A stretch of 43,967 bases of DNA from Chlamydiota bacterium. Lineage in GTDB: Bacteria > Chlamydiota > Chlamydiia > Chlamydiales > JAAZZY01. The position numbers were made by a program, and so were the translations under genes. The notes beneath the pieces were generated by a model that worked only from the letters and a program-made list of their open reading frames with translations, had not been told where the DNA came from and did not search any database. Positions 33,537 through 41,700 of the stretch are shown here, piece by piece. Each line of letters opens with the position of its first letter. The stretch's first letter is position 1. Location of the stretch: positions 1 through 43,967 of the forward strand of contig JAJACV010000002.1 of assembly GCA_022601335.1 (NCBI GenBank), given 5' to 3'.

Positions 33537-34326
33537 TTGCTCTGGGATCTTTGAAGTCATATTTAAAAAACTTAAGGACGCGTTTATTAAGCCCTCTTCC
33601 ATTGTTAACATTGTCCCAAAGTCGCTTCACTCCGAATTTCTCCATGGGAATATCAGAGAAATCAGCTTCATTGCCTATACAGACTCTTCTTACCTGATTG
33701 CGAGCTAAATGTCCATTCACCCAAAGATCATCGTTATGATATGCTGAAGGGCAGAGGTTTAAGTTGAAATAACTCTCGTTAAAAAAAGAGCGTCTGTAGC
33801 AAATACCCCAAACTCCTGTTAAAATATCTACCAGCTTTGAATCACTAGTTTTCTTGAGCATGATAGTTTGTGACCCTGAGTAAGAGAGGTCTCTTAGGTA
33901 TGCTGTTTTAACGAAGGGGAGATTGAAGTAGCGGCGATTTAAAATCTTTCCTCTGTAGCCATAAGCTTGATTGGGATCCTCGAGGGAGGCTTGAACAAGA
34001 TTTTCTACCCAATTTGAGGGGTAGCAAGTGTCGTCATCGGCAGTGATAATAATGGCATCATCTTTAACGTTTGACTTGAGAAGGGGGAGTAGCTTGGTAT
34101 TTGAGCCAAAATCATCGCAAAAACGAACGTCAACGTTGTAGTTATGCATAAAGGTCGGGATTTCTTCAGGAGTCATCTTTTGAGAGGATCTCCTATATAG
34201 ATGGCAAAGCCATAAAATGGTCTTAAAGCCTTGGTAAGATTGTTTCTTAAGAGATTCAAGCATGGGAGTAATATGTTGAATTCTCTGGGGAGTTGTTGTG
34301 AAGGAGATTAAAACTTGGGGGCTCAA
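33520..34326 (-). CDS. Glycosyltransferase (GT-A fold, GT2-like)
   Basis: The 268-residue protein opens with a nucleotide-sugar strand-loop (PQVLISFTTTPQRI) and has the DxD-type metal motif ITADDDTCYP at about residues 96-105. A later acidic motif, H-N-D-D-L-W-V-N-G (about residue 207), resembles the catalytic-base region of the family. It has no membrane helix. Start is the TTG at 34326, which follows GAGGT by 5 bases; the next in-frame ATG would remove the first conserved strand. Predicted role is addition of a sugar to an unknown acceptor (envelope glycan or glycoprotein). Confidence 0.78.
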   Translation of the reverse strand: MSPQVLISFTTTPQRIQHITPMLESLKKQSYQGFKTILWLCHLYRRSSQKMTPEEIPTFMHNYNVDVRFCDDFGSNTKLLPLLKSNVKDDAIIITADDDTCYPSNWVENLVQASLEDPNQAYGYRGKILNRRYFNLPFVKTAYLRDLSYSGSQTIMLKKTSDSKLVDILTGVWGICYRRSFFNESYFNLNLCPSAYHNDDLWVNGHLARNQVRRVCIGNEADFSDIPMEKFGVKRLWDNVNNGRGLNKRVLKFFKYDFKDPRANAQSV

Positions 34327-34471
34327 AATGACCTCTTGCTGTTAAGGTTAAGGTAGTGTTATAGCTTAAGTTTTAAATAAAGTAGAGTTAGAAGAGTCTG
34401 AACATGTTAAATAGTTCTCTTTTTCTCAAACAGCTTTAGTTATATTTTAAATTAAAAAAAACGTTATATGC

Positions 34472-34500
34472 TTGATTATTTTTTAAAATAAAGGTATAAT
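34472..34500 (+). promoter_or_regulatory. Strong sigma-70-type promoter for the desaturase gene
   Basis: TTGATT (34472-34477), 17-base spacer, consensus TATAAT (34495-34500). The predicted start is about 18 bases before the ATG at 34525. The remainder of 34327-34471 shows no gene. Confidence 0.6.
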
Positions 34501-34524
34501 AAGATAAACAAACTGGTATTTAAT

Positions 34525-35685
34525 ATGAAAAAAACGTCTCTTACGCTGTATAGAATGGGTTTAGGTGCCTTTTTAGGTGGGTATCACTTAGCTCTTTTTA
34601 TTTTAGCCCCTCTCTTTATAATAAAATTTGGGCTTCCCTCTGTGGCTATTTTAGTCTCAGCTTTCCTTCTTTTTGTTCTTTCAGGAATAGCTATTACAGC
34701 TGGATATCATCGATACTTTTCTCATAGATCATTTAAAACCAATGGTTTAGTGGAGTTTGTGCTTCTGTTCTTTGGAACAGTGGCTGTACAGGGTAGTGTT
34801 CTCAGATGGGCTTACGAGCACCGATTGCACCATGCGTATGTAGATTCCGATAAGGATCCCTACACCATCAAAAAAGGGTTTTGGTATGCTCACTTTCTAT
34901 GGCTTTTCGATAGGCCTCAAGAGGTTAACAATAAGCTAGTTGGAGATTTAACTCAGAATAAAATGGTTATGTTCCAATATCGTTTTTATGCTCCCTTAGT
35001 CCTTCTTACAAATGCGGCACTTATTTTTGCTGTCGGTCTGTTATTTCATAACTTTTTAGCAGCATTTATTTTTGCGGGCCTTTTTAGAATTTTTCTATTA
35101 CATCACTTTACTTGGTTCATCAACTCATTAGCCCATACTTGGGGATCACAAATGTTTTCTAGAGAGCATTCGGCTGTAGACAATTATGTTATTTCTCTAG
35201 TTACTTTTGGAGAAGGTTATCATAACTATCACCATACTTTCTGTAGTGATTACCGAAACGGCATTAAATGGTACAATTTTGATCCTACAAAATGGACTAT
35301 TTGGCTTCTTGAAAAACTGGGCCTTGCTAGAGATTTAAAACGTACAAAAACGTTTATCATGAAAAAAAAGCAAATTCAGTATGATACGCAGTATCTTATA
35401 AAAAGGCTTAAGTCAAGATTGCTCGCAAATAGAGAGCAGTTGGAGTCTAAAGTTTCGTCTTCTTCTAAGACACTTTTGGATAGCTTATCTAAGTTGAGCG
35501 ATCGCTATGCTTTATATGAAAGAATGAAGAATAATTTGAAGGAAGCCGCACCAGCTCAAACCCTTCAAACGATTCAAAACGAGCTTCAGCAGCTTAAATC
35601 CTCTTTTGAAGATCAATGGAAAAGTTGGTTAAAGCTTTCAAAGCAAATTCTTCAATCAAAAGAAACCGCTAGACAAGCCGTTTAA
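34525..35685 (+). CDS. Acyl-CoA/acyl-lipid delta-9-type fatty acid desaturase with C-terminal coiled-coil extension
   Basis: The 386-residue protein has the three His boxes of membrane desaturases: HRYFSH (about residue 62), HRLHHAYVD (about 99) and HNYHHTF (about 237). The spacing matches stearoyl-CoA/acyl-lipid desaturases, with four hydrophobic helices around them. The catalytic domain ends by about residue 260. A basic and helical tail of about 110 residues (for example QYLIKRLKSRLLANREQLESKV and LKSSFEDQWKSWLKLSKQIL) follows; its function is unknown. It inserts cis double bonds into fatty acids using O2. Such a gene, with the hydroxylase at 21493, suggests membrane lipid tailoring. A strong promoter precedes it and a clear terminator follows. 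Confidence 0.9.
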   Translation: MKKTSLTLYRMGLGAFLGGYHLALFILAPLFIIKFGLPSVAILVSAFLLFVLSGIAITAGYHRYFSHRSFKTNGLVEFVLLFFGTVAVQGSVLRWAYEHRLHHAYVDSDKDPYTIKKGFWYAHFLWLFDRPQEVNNKLVGDLTQNKMVMFQYRFYAPLVLLTNAALIFAVGLLFHNFLAAFIFAGLFRIFLLHHFTWFINSLAHTWGSQMFSREHSAVDNYVISLVTFGEGYHNYHHTFCSDYRNGIKWYNFDPTKWTIWLLEKLGLARDLKRTKTFIMKKKQIQYDTQYLIKRLKSRLLANREQLESKVSSSSKTLLDSLSKLSDRYALYERMKNNLKEAAPAQTLQTIQNELQQLKSSFEDQWKSWLKLSKQILQSKETARQAV

Positions 35686-35692
35686 TTACTTT

Positions 35693-35745
35693 AGACCCCT
35701 TTATTTAAATTAGGATTTAATTTGAGAAAAGGGGTCTCTTTTTTT
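35693..35745 (+). terminator. Rho-independent terminator after the desaturase
   Basis: AGACCCCTTT (35693-35702) pairs with AAAGGGGTCT (35728-35737), followed by C and a run of seven T (35739-35745), a typical intrinsic terminator with a 25-base AT-rich loop. Bases 35746-35850 are AT-rich with no gene. Confidence 0.88.
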
Positions 35746-35850
35746 GTTTTCCATTTATAAATATAAACTCTTTTCTCTTTGCTGTTTAAAAAAAAGTTTT
35801 ATTTTCCAAAAAGAGTCAAAAAAAAATTTTTATTTTACACTCAATCTTTA

Positions 35851-35879
35851 TTGCAATAAATTGATTATTCTCGTATAAA
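35851..35879 (+). promoter_or_regulatory. Sigma-70-type promoter for the first tandem paralogue
   Basis: TTGCAA (35851-35856), 17-base spacer, TATAAA (35874-35879). Start predicted about 35 bases before the ATG at 35921. Confidence 0.45.
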
Positions 35880-35920
35880 TCTTCATATATTCTTTACACA
35901 ATATTCACGAAGGAGTGGTT

Positions 35921-36550
35921 ATGAGTTTTTCAATGTCAAATATCGGATGTTCAACACTAGGAGTTTCTAGTGCTGTTGGAGCCGGGGCTTGCTTGTATCA
36001 AGCAGCTAATACAGTTAATAATGCTATGAAAGAGATGGATCAGGCGCCAAAATCTTACCTTCAAAGGGCTATAGACAGTGTGATTGGAGAGCCAGCACAC
36101 AAAGCTTCCCATGTGGTTCGCCATTTATTTGAAGGCGCTCTATGGGCTACTGTAGGTGTTGCTTTAGGTGCTGTTTCAGCTAGTGCTTTAGATCCAACAG
36201 GTACAGTTCCTGATTTGTTTGGAGCTCGTTGCTCACAAGATTCAAAAAAAGAGTCAACAACTTCGTTCCAAGACTTGACTAAAACACTTGTAGAAAACCT
36301 CAACTCAGGAGCTTCTAAAGTTAGTGGCTTTATGGACGGTGCTTACGATGCGACATTGGGTCGTTTAGATAAGGCTGCCTTTGGAGGTAACATGGGCAAA
36401 ACAGGTAACGCAGTTCTGGCTTTTCTAGTAAAGACCGCTTCTAATCACCCTGTTAAATCTATGGCTATTGGAGGTGCTATAGCTGGTCGGAATGGGGTAT
36501 ATAGTCTCTACAGAATGATCAATGATAGAGCTGCCAAAAAATCAATATAA
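35921..36550 (+). CDS. Tandem paralogous protein A (unknown function, chlamydial)
   Basis: I start it at the ATG at 35921, preceded by AAGGAG at 5-base spacing; a GTG at 35915 would place that signal inside the gene. The 209-residue protein has a Ser/Gly-rich N-terminus without a basic signal-peptide head (SFSMSNIGCSTLGVSSAVGAG), consistent with, but not proof of, type III secretion. Residues 46-98 align without a gap with the next gene's product (shared L-Q-R, G-E, S-H-V, L-W, A-L-G-A, L-D-P). The stretch at about 70-92 is hydrophobic (EGALWATVGVALGAVSASAL), and a further hydrophobic stretch lies near 165-195. It has its own promoter and terminator. No named family recognised. Confidence 0.65.
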   Translation: MSFSMSNIGCSTLGVSSAVGAGACLYQAANTVNNAMKEMDQAPKSYLQRAIDSVIGEPAHKASHVVRHLFEGALWATVGVALGAVSASALDPTGTVPDLFGARCSQDSKKESTTSFQDLTKTLVENLNSGASKVSGFMDGAYDATLGRLDKAAFGGNMGKTGNAVLAFLVKTASNHPVKSMAIGGAIAGRNGVYSLYRMINDRAAKKSI

Positions 36551-36566
36551 GCTTGCTAAAAGTTCT

Positions 36567-36600
36567 AAAAAAAAAAGGCGGATTTTCCGCCTTTTTTTTT
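36567..36600. terminator. Perfect rho-independent terminator between the tandem paralogues
   Basis: A run of A, then AAGGCGGA, a TTT loop, TCCGCCTT and a run of T to 36600: a fully paired GC stem with A/T tracts on both sides, so it works in both directions. It separates the two paralogous genes into independent units. Confidence 0.93.
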
Positions 36601-36621
36601 GCTGTAAGTTAAAAAAATATC

Positions 36622-36650
36622 TTGAAAATAAATATATAAAATTTTAGAAT
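36622..36650 (+). promoter_or_regulatory. Sigma-70-type promoter for the second tandem paralogue
   Basis: TTGAAA (36622-36627), 17-base spacer, TAGAAT (36645-36650), about 44 bases before the ATG at 36695. Confidence 0.5.
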
Positions 36651-36694
36651 CCTAATAAAAATTTAATAAAATCTTCACAAAGGGAGAGTGCCGT

Positions 36695-37747
36695 ATGATA
36701 AACTTATCGACTCAAGCAAATACAGCTTTAGGAGCTGGAGCATTCGTTGCATCGGCGGTATGTACCTATCGATCACTAGGAGCTCTCTCAAAGACTGTGA
36801 AGGATATCTCAGTTGTAAATCATCCAAGTCCACTACAACGAGGGTTCAACTACGTATTTGGAGAATCTCAATCAAGAATATCTCATGTAGCTAAACATGT
36901 TGCAGAAGCTACATTATGGTGTCTTCCAGCTCTTGCATTAGGAGCTTTGGCTTCGGTATCTTTGGACCCCAAGGGTGCTATACTGCCCAACGATTCTTTA
37001 AAAGATTTTTTTCCGATCCATGTAAATGAATCTCAAGGTTCTGATAAGCCCTTCTTTGGGTTTTTTTCAAAATCTTCAGATGATCTGAATATTATAGAAA
37101 AACCTAATGAAGTGGATAGTTCCCTACTTACTGGGGCTATAAATATGATCTCATCAGGCTTCTCTAAAGTGGATTACATGGTCCAGAGTTATGGTCTTTA
37201 CGGGTTGATAGGAAGCGCTTTTTACATGAATCACCAAAGTAATATGCGCTTGAATGAGCGTTTAGAAAAAATGCCTGCAAATATGCAGGTTTCCCTTTCG
37301 GGGGGGTCTGATGCAGATCAAACCAAGTTTGCTCAACTCCTGGCTGAACAGTATGAGAGTGCTAATACAAAGCTTTTGAATGCATTTGAAAAAACCGTTG
37401 GGAGCTTTACTACAACAATTAAAGAAGGTTTTAAAACCCTCGGCGGGGAAGTTAAGGTGTTAGGAACGCAATTTAAGGATTTAGGGACGAAATTTGAAGC
37501 ATTATCAGCAAAAATGAAGGAGAACATTAATGAAGTTCATCTTTTAAGAGTAGCTGTAGATATTTTAGGTAAAGGAGGAGTGCCCCGTTCGGTTTCAAGA
37601 GCTAGTACAGGAAGCGCTACCAGTTTTGACGTTATAGATGGCAACAGCGTTGCAGGTAGTACGGGTGACAACGGCGGTACAAGTAGTGGTGGAGAAAGTA
37701 TAGGGAATAGCTATGATAAGGTTCCTCTTGATGTACAAATTCCATGA
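36695..37747 (+). CDS. Tandem paralogous protein B with heptad-repeat coiled coil (unknown function)
   Basis: The 350-residue protein shares residues 46-98 with its neighbour in the same register (about 21 of 50 positions identical by eye). It then has a unique polar region, a hydrophobic stretch near 160-175 and a helical part from about 185 to 300. Four clear heptads occupy residues 246-273 (FKTLGGE, VKVLGTQ, FKDLGTK, FEALSAK), a coiled-coil pattern. The last 45 or so residues are Gly/Ser-rich and probably disordered. AGGGAG precedes the ATG. Coiled coils with hydrophobic segments are common in chlamydial effectors and inclusion proteins, so a host-facing role is possible; that is inference. 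No named family recognised. Confidence 0.65.
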   Translation: MINLSTQANTALGAGAFVASAVCTYRSLGALSKTVKDISVVNHPSPLQRGFNYVFGESQSRISHVAKHVAEATLWCLPALALGALASVSLDPKGAILPNDSLKDFFPIHVNESQGSDKPFFGFFSKSSDDLNIIEKPNEVDSSLLTGAINMISSGFSKVDYMVQSYGLYGLIGSAFYMNHQSNMRLNERLEKMPANMQVSLSGGSDADQTKFAQLLAEQYESANTKLLNAFEKTVGSFTTTIKEGFKTLGGEVKVLGTQFKDLGTKFEALSAKMKENINEVHLLRVAVDILGKGGVPRSVSRASTGSATSFDVIDGNSVAGSTGDNGGTSSGGESIGNSYDKVPLDVQIP

Positions 37748-37771
37748 CAGCGATTTTGACGAGAGTCGTCG

Positions 37772-38398
37772 TCAGTGAGCTCTATGTTTGCTCGTTTTTA
37801 GATGGGAGGTCTCATTCCATTGATGGATGCACCTCCACTCGTGCTCGTAGCTTAAAATACTAATAGAGGCTGTTGAGAGGCTTAGATATTGGGCGTTTTG
37901 AGGGGCAAAGTTAACCCATCTGGCCCCTATTACACGGCTTATGTGTCCACTTGAAAAAAATGCCACGTCTCCTGGTATCTTTGAGACTTCTTCTAAAATG
38001 TGATCAGCTCTTTTGGCTACTTGTTCAATAGTTTCTCCATGAGGAACTCCATCCTTAAAAAGATTCCATTCTCTTTTAGTTTCACGGATTTTTGCAGTGC
38101 TGAGTCCCTCGTAATCTCCGTAATCCCATTCATAGAGATCGTCCGTGAGTGTGGCTATATCTTTATAGCCCGCAAGTTCACAAGTTTTTTGGGCTCTCCT
38201 TAAAGGGGAGACGTAAACTTTAGCAAATGGGATGCCTTTGAGAGCTTGTTTAAGACAAGTTGCCTCTTCTTCACCGTGAGGCGTAAGAGGAATGTCTGAG
38301 AGGCCTGTATGTTGTTTGCTCACACTCCATTCTGTCTCGCCATGGCGGATTAAAAAGAGTCTGTGTTTAAAATGGGGTGTTTCTTTATATGATCTCAT
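37772..38398 (-). CDS. Histidine phosphatase family protein (phosphoglycerate mutase-like)
   Basis: The 208-residue protein has the catalytic RHGETEW motif (LFLIRHGETEWS, residues 15-26; phospho-His is the H), the S-P-L-R-R-A second-arginine motif, the E-W-D-Y-G-D-Y-E-G segment and the C-terminal H in F-S-S-G-H-I-S-R. It belongs to the branch of phosphatases and cofactor-dependent mutases. Substrate unknown; it could be a sugar-phosphate or alpha-ribazole-type phosphatase. Single minus-strand gene divergent from rpe. Confidence 0.9.
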   Translation of the reverse strand: MRSYKETPHFKHRLFLIRHGETEWSVSKQHTGLSDIPLTPHGEEEATCLKQALKGIPFAKVYVSPLRRAQKTCELAGYKDIATLTDDLYEWDYGDYEGLSTAKIRETKREWNLFKDGVPHGETIEQVAKRADHILEEVSKIPGDVAFFSSGHISRVIGARWVNFAPQNAQYLSLSTASISILSYEHEWRCIHQWNETSHLKTSKHRAH

Positions 38399-38420
38399 AA
38401 CTTTGTTCTATAAATTACCC

Positions 38421-38449
38421 TTGAATAAGTTGTCAATAAAGAGTAAAAT
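38421..38449 (+). promoter_or_regulatory. Sigma-70-type promoter for rpe
   Basis: TTGAAT (38421-38426), 17-base spacer, TAAAAT (38444-38449), about 36 bases before the ATG at 38486. Confidence 0.5.
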
Positions 38450-38485
38450 TAATAAACTTCAGCAAATTATAAAGTTGAGAAAAGG

Positions 38486-39193
38486 ATGAGTGAGAATCAA
38501 ATTTTAATAGCCCCTTCTATTCTAGCAGGTGATTTTTCTAAGCTAGGCGATGAATCGAAAAGAATGGAACAAGCGGGAGCGGATGCTATTCATATAGATA
38601 TTATGGATGGGCACTTTGTTAAAAATTTAACATTGGGACCTAAAGCCGTTGCAGCTATTAACAGGAGTACAGAACTTTTTTTAGACGTTCATATCATGGT
38701 CTACAACCCTTTTGATTATATTGAAAGACTGATTGAATCTGGAGCTAATCGCATCACTTTTCACTTTGAAGCAACAGAAGATGTGGAAGAAATATTAGAA
38801 TATATCCGCAAATGTAATATAGAAGCGGGACTAGCTTTCTGTCCTGAAACATCCCCGACTATGGTTACAAGTTTTTTAGATAAATGTGATCTCATTCTTT
38901 TAATGACTGTGCACCCGGGATTTGGGGGGCAAAAGTTTTTAGATGACATGCTTTCAAAAATTAAATTGACAAGAGAGATGCTCGATACGCGTAAGATTAG
39001 ACGCGGAGGAAAAGTAGTAGAGGAAAACCCTCAAAGTGTCCCTCCATTCCCCATTCAAGTAGATGGGGGAATTGATGATCAAACAGCTAAAAAATGCATT
39101 GAATCAGGTGCAAATAATTTAGTGTCAGGTACTTATTTATTTAAAAGCCCAGATCCTAGAGCAGCTATTGAAAGCCTGCGCAACCCTCTCTAA
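38486..39193 (+). CDS. rpe: Ribulose-phosphate 3-epimerase
   Basis: The 235-residue TIM-barrel protein has the family motifs: IAPSILAGDFSKLG, the metal-ligand H-I-D-I-M-D-G-H-F-V, L-D-V-H-I-M-V, M-T-V-H-P-G-F-G-G-Q-K-F, and V-D-G-G-I-D near residue 200. A short insert at about residues 170-190 (RKIRRGGKVVEENP) is not usual in bacterial Rpe but does not touch the motifs. It interconverts ribulose- and xylulose-5-phosphate and thus uses the product of gnd. It precedes efp, accB and accC, as in Chlamydia. Confidence 0.95.
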   Translation: MSENQILIAPSILAGDFSKLGDESKRMEQAGADAIHIDIMDGHFVKNLTLGPKAVAAINRSTELFLDVHIMVYNPFDYIERLIESGANRITFHFEATEDVEEILEYIRKCNIEAGLAFCPETSPTMVTSFLDKCDLILLMTVHPGFGGQKFLDDMLSKIKLTREMLDTRKIRRGGKVVEENPQSVPPFPIQVDGGIDDQTAKKCIESGANNLVSGTYLFKSPDPRAAIESLRNPL

Positions 39194-39200
39194 TCAAGAC

Positions 39201-39229
39201 TTGAATAACTTCGCTATTTATGGCATAAT
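39201..39229 (+). promoter_or_regulatory. Sigma-70-type promoter for efp-accB-accC
   Basis: TTGAAT (39201-39206), 17-base spacer, CATAAT (39224-39229), 26 bases before the GTG at 39256. The TAG-proximal start of transcription may overlap read-through from rpe. Confidence 0.4.
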
Positions 39230-39255
39230 AAGACAAGATAAAATTAGGATTATAC

Positions 39256-39810
39256 GTGACTGTACAAACTCAAATTACACCAGGCATGGTGATCTCTTTA
39301 AAAGGAGATCTTTTTCGTGTCGACTCGTGCGTGAAGGTATCTGCTAAAGGACCTTCTTTTATTAAATCAAAACTTAAAAACCTTATCACTGAAGAAGTTG
39401 TTGAGAAAAACTTTAAACCAACAGATAAAGTGGAAGAGGTTTTTTTAGATGAAAGACAGTTGGAGTATCTTTATCTAGAAGATAAAAACTATCTTTTTTT
39501 AGATATTGATAATTTAGAACAAGTAAGTGTTAGCCCGTCTGTTGTAGGACAGAAAGTTGACTTTTTGAAAGAAGGGGTCGAGGTTAAAACAGTCTTTTAC
39601 GGTAGAACTGTTTTTTCTATTGAACTGCCTCAGTTTTTAGAATTGATGATTGCTAAAACAGAAGAATCGAAAGAGAAAATAACTGTATCAAACGCTACAA
39701 AAATAGCGACGCTTGAAACTGGAGCGAAAGTACAAGTTCCTCTGTTTGTAGACGTCGGTGACATTATTAAAGTAGATACAAAAAATTCAGAATATATTCA
39801 GAGAATTTAA
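39256..39810 (+). CDS. efp: Elongation factor P (GTG start)
   Basis: The 184-residue protein has three beta-barrel domains with the EF-P/IF5A fold. The N-terminal domain carries the tip loop SAKGPSF with Lys31 in the place of the modified Lys34 of E. coli; the surrounding sequence is a variant of the usual P-G-K-G. The C-terminal OB domain carries V-S-N-A-T-K-I-A-T-L-E-T-G and V-P-L-F-V-D-V-G-D. It relieves ribosome stalling at polyproline stretches. Start is GTG. No epmA/epmB or other modifier is in the window. Confidence 0.94.
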   Translation: MTVQTQITPGMVISLKGDLFRVDSCVKVSAKGPSFIKSKLKNLITEEVVEKNFKPTDKVEEVFLDERQLEYLYLEDKNYLFLDIDNLEQVSVSPSVVGQKVDFLKEGVEVKTVFYGRTVFSIELPQFLELMIAKTEESKEKITVSNATKIATLETGAKVQVPLFVDVGDIIKVDTKNSEYIQRI

Positions 39811-39824
39811 AAGAGGAATTTTCA

Positions 39825-40310
39825 GTGGAGTTAGATTTAGATCAAATAAAAGAAATCTTAGATGCCTTTGAAGAAAGGAATATGCAAAAATTTGAGATCA
39901 AAAAAGGTGATTTCAAAATCACTTTAGAAAGAAACTCTAATGCATCCCAAGACCTGGTGAGCACACAAACTTATCTTCCTCATATGGGACAAGTTCAGCT
40001 ACCCGGTATTCAAGCACAAGCTCCACATGACAACCCTATTATTGAAACCAATGCACCTCAAGAAGATGTTTCTTCTAGTGTCTGTGTTACCTCTCCCATG
40101 GTCGGGACCTTTTACTCAGCTCCCGCTCCAGGAGAGTCTCCCTTTGTTAAAGTTGGAGATTCTATTAAAGACGGGCAAGTTGTTTGTATTGTGGAAGCGA
40201 TGAAGGTAATGAATGAAGTGAAATCTACAGAATCTGGGGTGGTTAAAGAAATCTTAATCGAAGATGGACATCCTGTTGAATTTGGATCTAAAATTTTCAG
40301 ATTAGGGTAA
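39825..40310 (+). CDS. accB: Biotin carboxyl carrier protein of acetyl-CoA carboxylase (GTG start)
   Basis: The 161-residue protein has the AccB N-terminal helix (LDLDQIKEILDAFEERN), a Gln/Pro-rich linker and a C-terminal lipoyl/biotinyl domain with E-A-M-K-V-M-N-E (Lys is the biotinylated residue) and the L-I-E-D-G turn. The GTG start has AGAGGA upstream. It carries the carboxyl group between biotin carboxylase and carboxyltransferase in fatty acid synthesis. Four bases before accC. Confidence 0.97.
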   Translation: MELDLDQIKEILDAFEERNMQKFEIKKGDFKITLERNSNASQDLVSTQTYLPHMGQVQLPGIQAQAPHDNPIIETNAPQEDVSSSVCVTSPMVGTFYSAPAPGESPFVKVGDSIKDGQVVCIVEAMKVMNEVKSTESGVVKEILIEDGHPVEFGSKIFRLG

Positions 40311-40314
40311 CTAC

Positions 40315-41700
40315 ATGAAAAAAGTACTCATTGCAAATCGTGGTGAAATTGCTCTTCGTATTATACGAGCGTGTCAAGAATTGGGCCTTCAAACCGTCGC
40401 TGTTTATTCAGAAGCTGATCACGAAGCTCTTCATGTCCTTCAAGCAGATGAAGCCATATGTATCGGTAAAGCTCCGTCTATTGAATCTTACTTAAAAATT
40501 CCTCATATTATATCTGCTGCTGAAATTACCGGAGCGGATGCGATTCATCCTGGATACGGTTTTTTGAGCGAAAATGCTAACTTTGCATCGATTTGTGAGA
40601 GTTGTGGTATTACTTTTATTGGTCCTGACTCTAAAACAATTGAGCTTTTAGGAAATAAGGCGAAAGCTAAAGAAACAGCTCAAGCTGCAAACTGCCCTGT
40701 GATTCCCGGTTCCGATGGTGTTGTTGAAAACCTTGAAAAAGGACTTGAAGTCGCTAAAAAGATAGGCTTTCCTTTGTTGATCAAAGCCGTTGCTGGAGGT
40801 GGAGGTAAGGGGATTCGTTTTGTTTATAAAGAAGAAGATTTTGAAAAATTTTTCATTCAGGCTCAAACAGAAGCAAAAATGAATTTTAACAATGATCAAC
40901 TCTACTTGGAGAAAATGATTGTCAATCCAAGACACGTGGAAGTTCAAGTAATGGGAGATCAACATGATCATTACATCTATCTTGGAGAAAGAGACTGCAC
41001 GATTCAAAGAAGGCGTCAGAAACTTATTGAAGAAACTCCCTCAGCGGTATGTAGCCCTGAGTTAAGAAAAGAGCTTGGAGAGGCTGCAGCTCGTTTAGCT
41101 AGAGTAGCTAAATATTCTTCAGCTGGAACCGTAGAATTCTTACTGGATGAAGACTTAAAATTCTATTTTATGGAAATGAATACACGTATTCAAGTGGAAC
41201 ATACTGTGACAGAAGAATTGACAGGTGTCGATCTTCTAAAAGAACAAATTAAAGTCGCAATGGGGCACCCCTTAAGCCTCACTCAAGATCAAGTTGAATA
41301 TCGTGGACACGTTATTCAGTTTAGAATTAATGCTGAAGATCCAGCTAATAATTTTGCACCCTGTCCTGGAAAACTGGAATATTATATGCCTCCAGGTGGA
41401 CCTCACGTAAGAGTCGATAGTGCTTGCTATGCAGGTTACCGTATTCCGCCTAATTACGACTCTATGATTGCAAAATTAATCGTCAAAGGGAAAGACAGGG
41501 ACGATGCTATTCAGATAGGTAAGAGAGCTTTAAAAGAGTTCCATATCGGAGGCATTAAAACAACTATTCCATTTCATCTTTTCATGTTAGAAGATTCCAA
41601 CTTTCAAGACAGTGAATATAATTTAGAGTATATTGACAAGCGGATTGAAGAGGGGTGTACCTTCGAAGTAGACCACAAAGACCTTGTCCCATCAAGCTAG
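40315..41700 (+). CDS. accC: Biotin carboxylase subunit of acetyl-CoA carboxylase
   Basis: The 461-residue ATP-grasp enzyme has K-V-L-I-A-N-R-G-E-I-A-L-R at the N-terminus, the glycine-rich GGGGKGIR loop, E-K-M-I-V-N-P-R-H-V-E-V-Q-V and the E-M-N-T-R-I-Q-V-E-H-T-V-T-E motif. It carboxylates the biotin of AccB with ATP and bicarbonate. Length is typical. Its stop codon TAG forms the palindrome CTAG with the stop of the YitT-family gene on the other strand. Confidence 0.97.
   Translation: MKKVLIANRGEIALRIIRACQELGLQTVAVYSEADHEALHVLQADEAICIGKAPSIESYLKIPHIISAAEITGADAIHPGYGFLSENANFASICESCGITFIGPDSKTIELLGNKAKAKETAQAANCPVIPGSDGVVENLEKGLEVAKKIGFPLLIKAVAGGGGKGIRFVYKEEDFEKFFIQAQTEAKMNFNNDQLYLEKMIVNPRHVEVQVMGDQHDHYIYLGERDCTIQRRRQKLIEETPSAVCSPELRKELGEAAARLARVAKYSSAGTVEFLLDEDLKFYFMEMNTRIQVEHTVTEELTGVDLLKEQIKVAMGHPLSLTQDQVEYRGHVIQFRINAEDPANNFAPCPGKLEYYMPPGGPHVRVDSACYAGYRIPPNYDSMIAKLIVKGKDRDDAIQIGKRALKEFHIGGIKTTIPFHLFMLEDSNFQDSEYNLEYIDKRIEEGCTFEVDHKDLVPSS

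Noticed and set aside
36695..37747. Calling the tandem paralogues as Inc proteins
   Set aside because: Classical inclusion-membrane proteins have a closely spaced pair of 20-residue hydrophobic segments. These proteins have separated and weaker ones, so I did not name them so.
37757..37774. TGACGA/TCGTCA dyad between two convergent genes
   Set aside because: Six pairs and no T-run; may be a weak terminator but not supportable.
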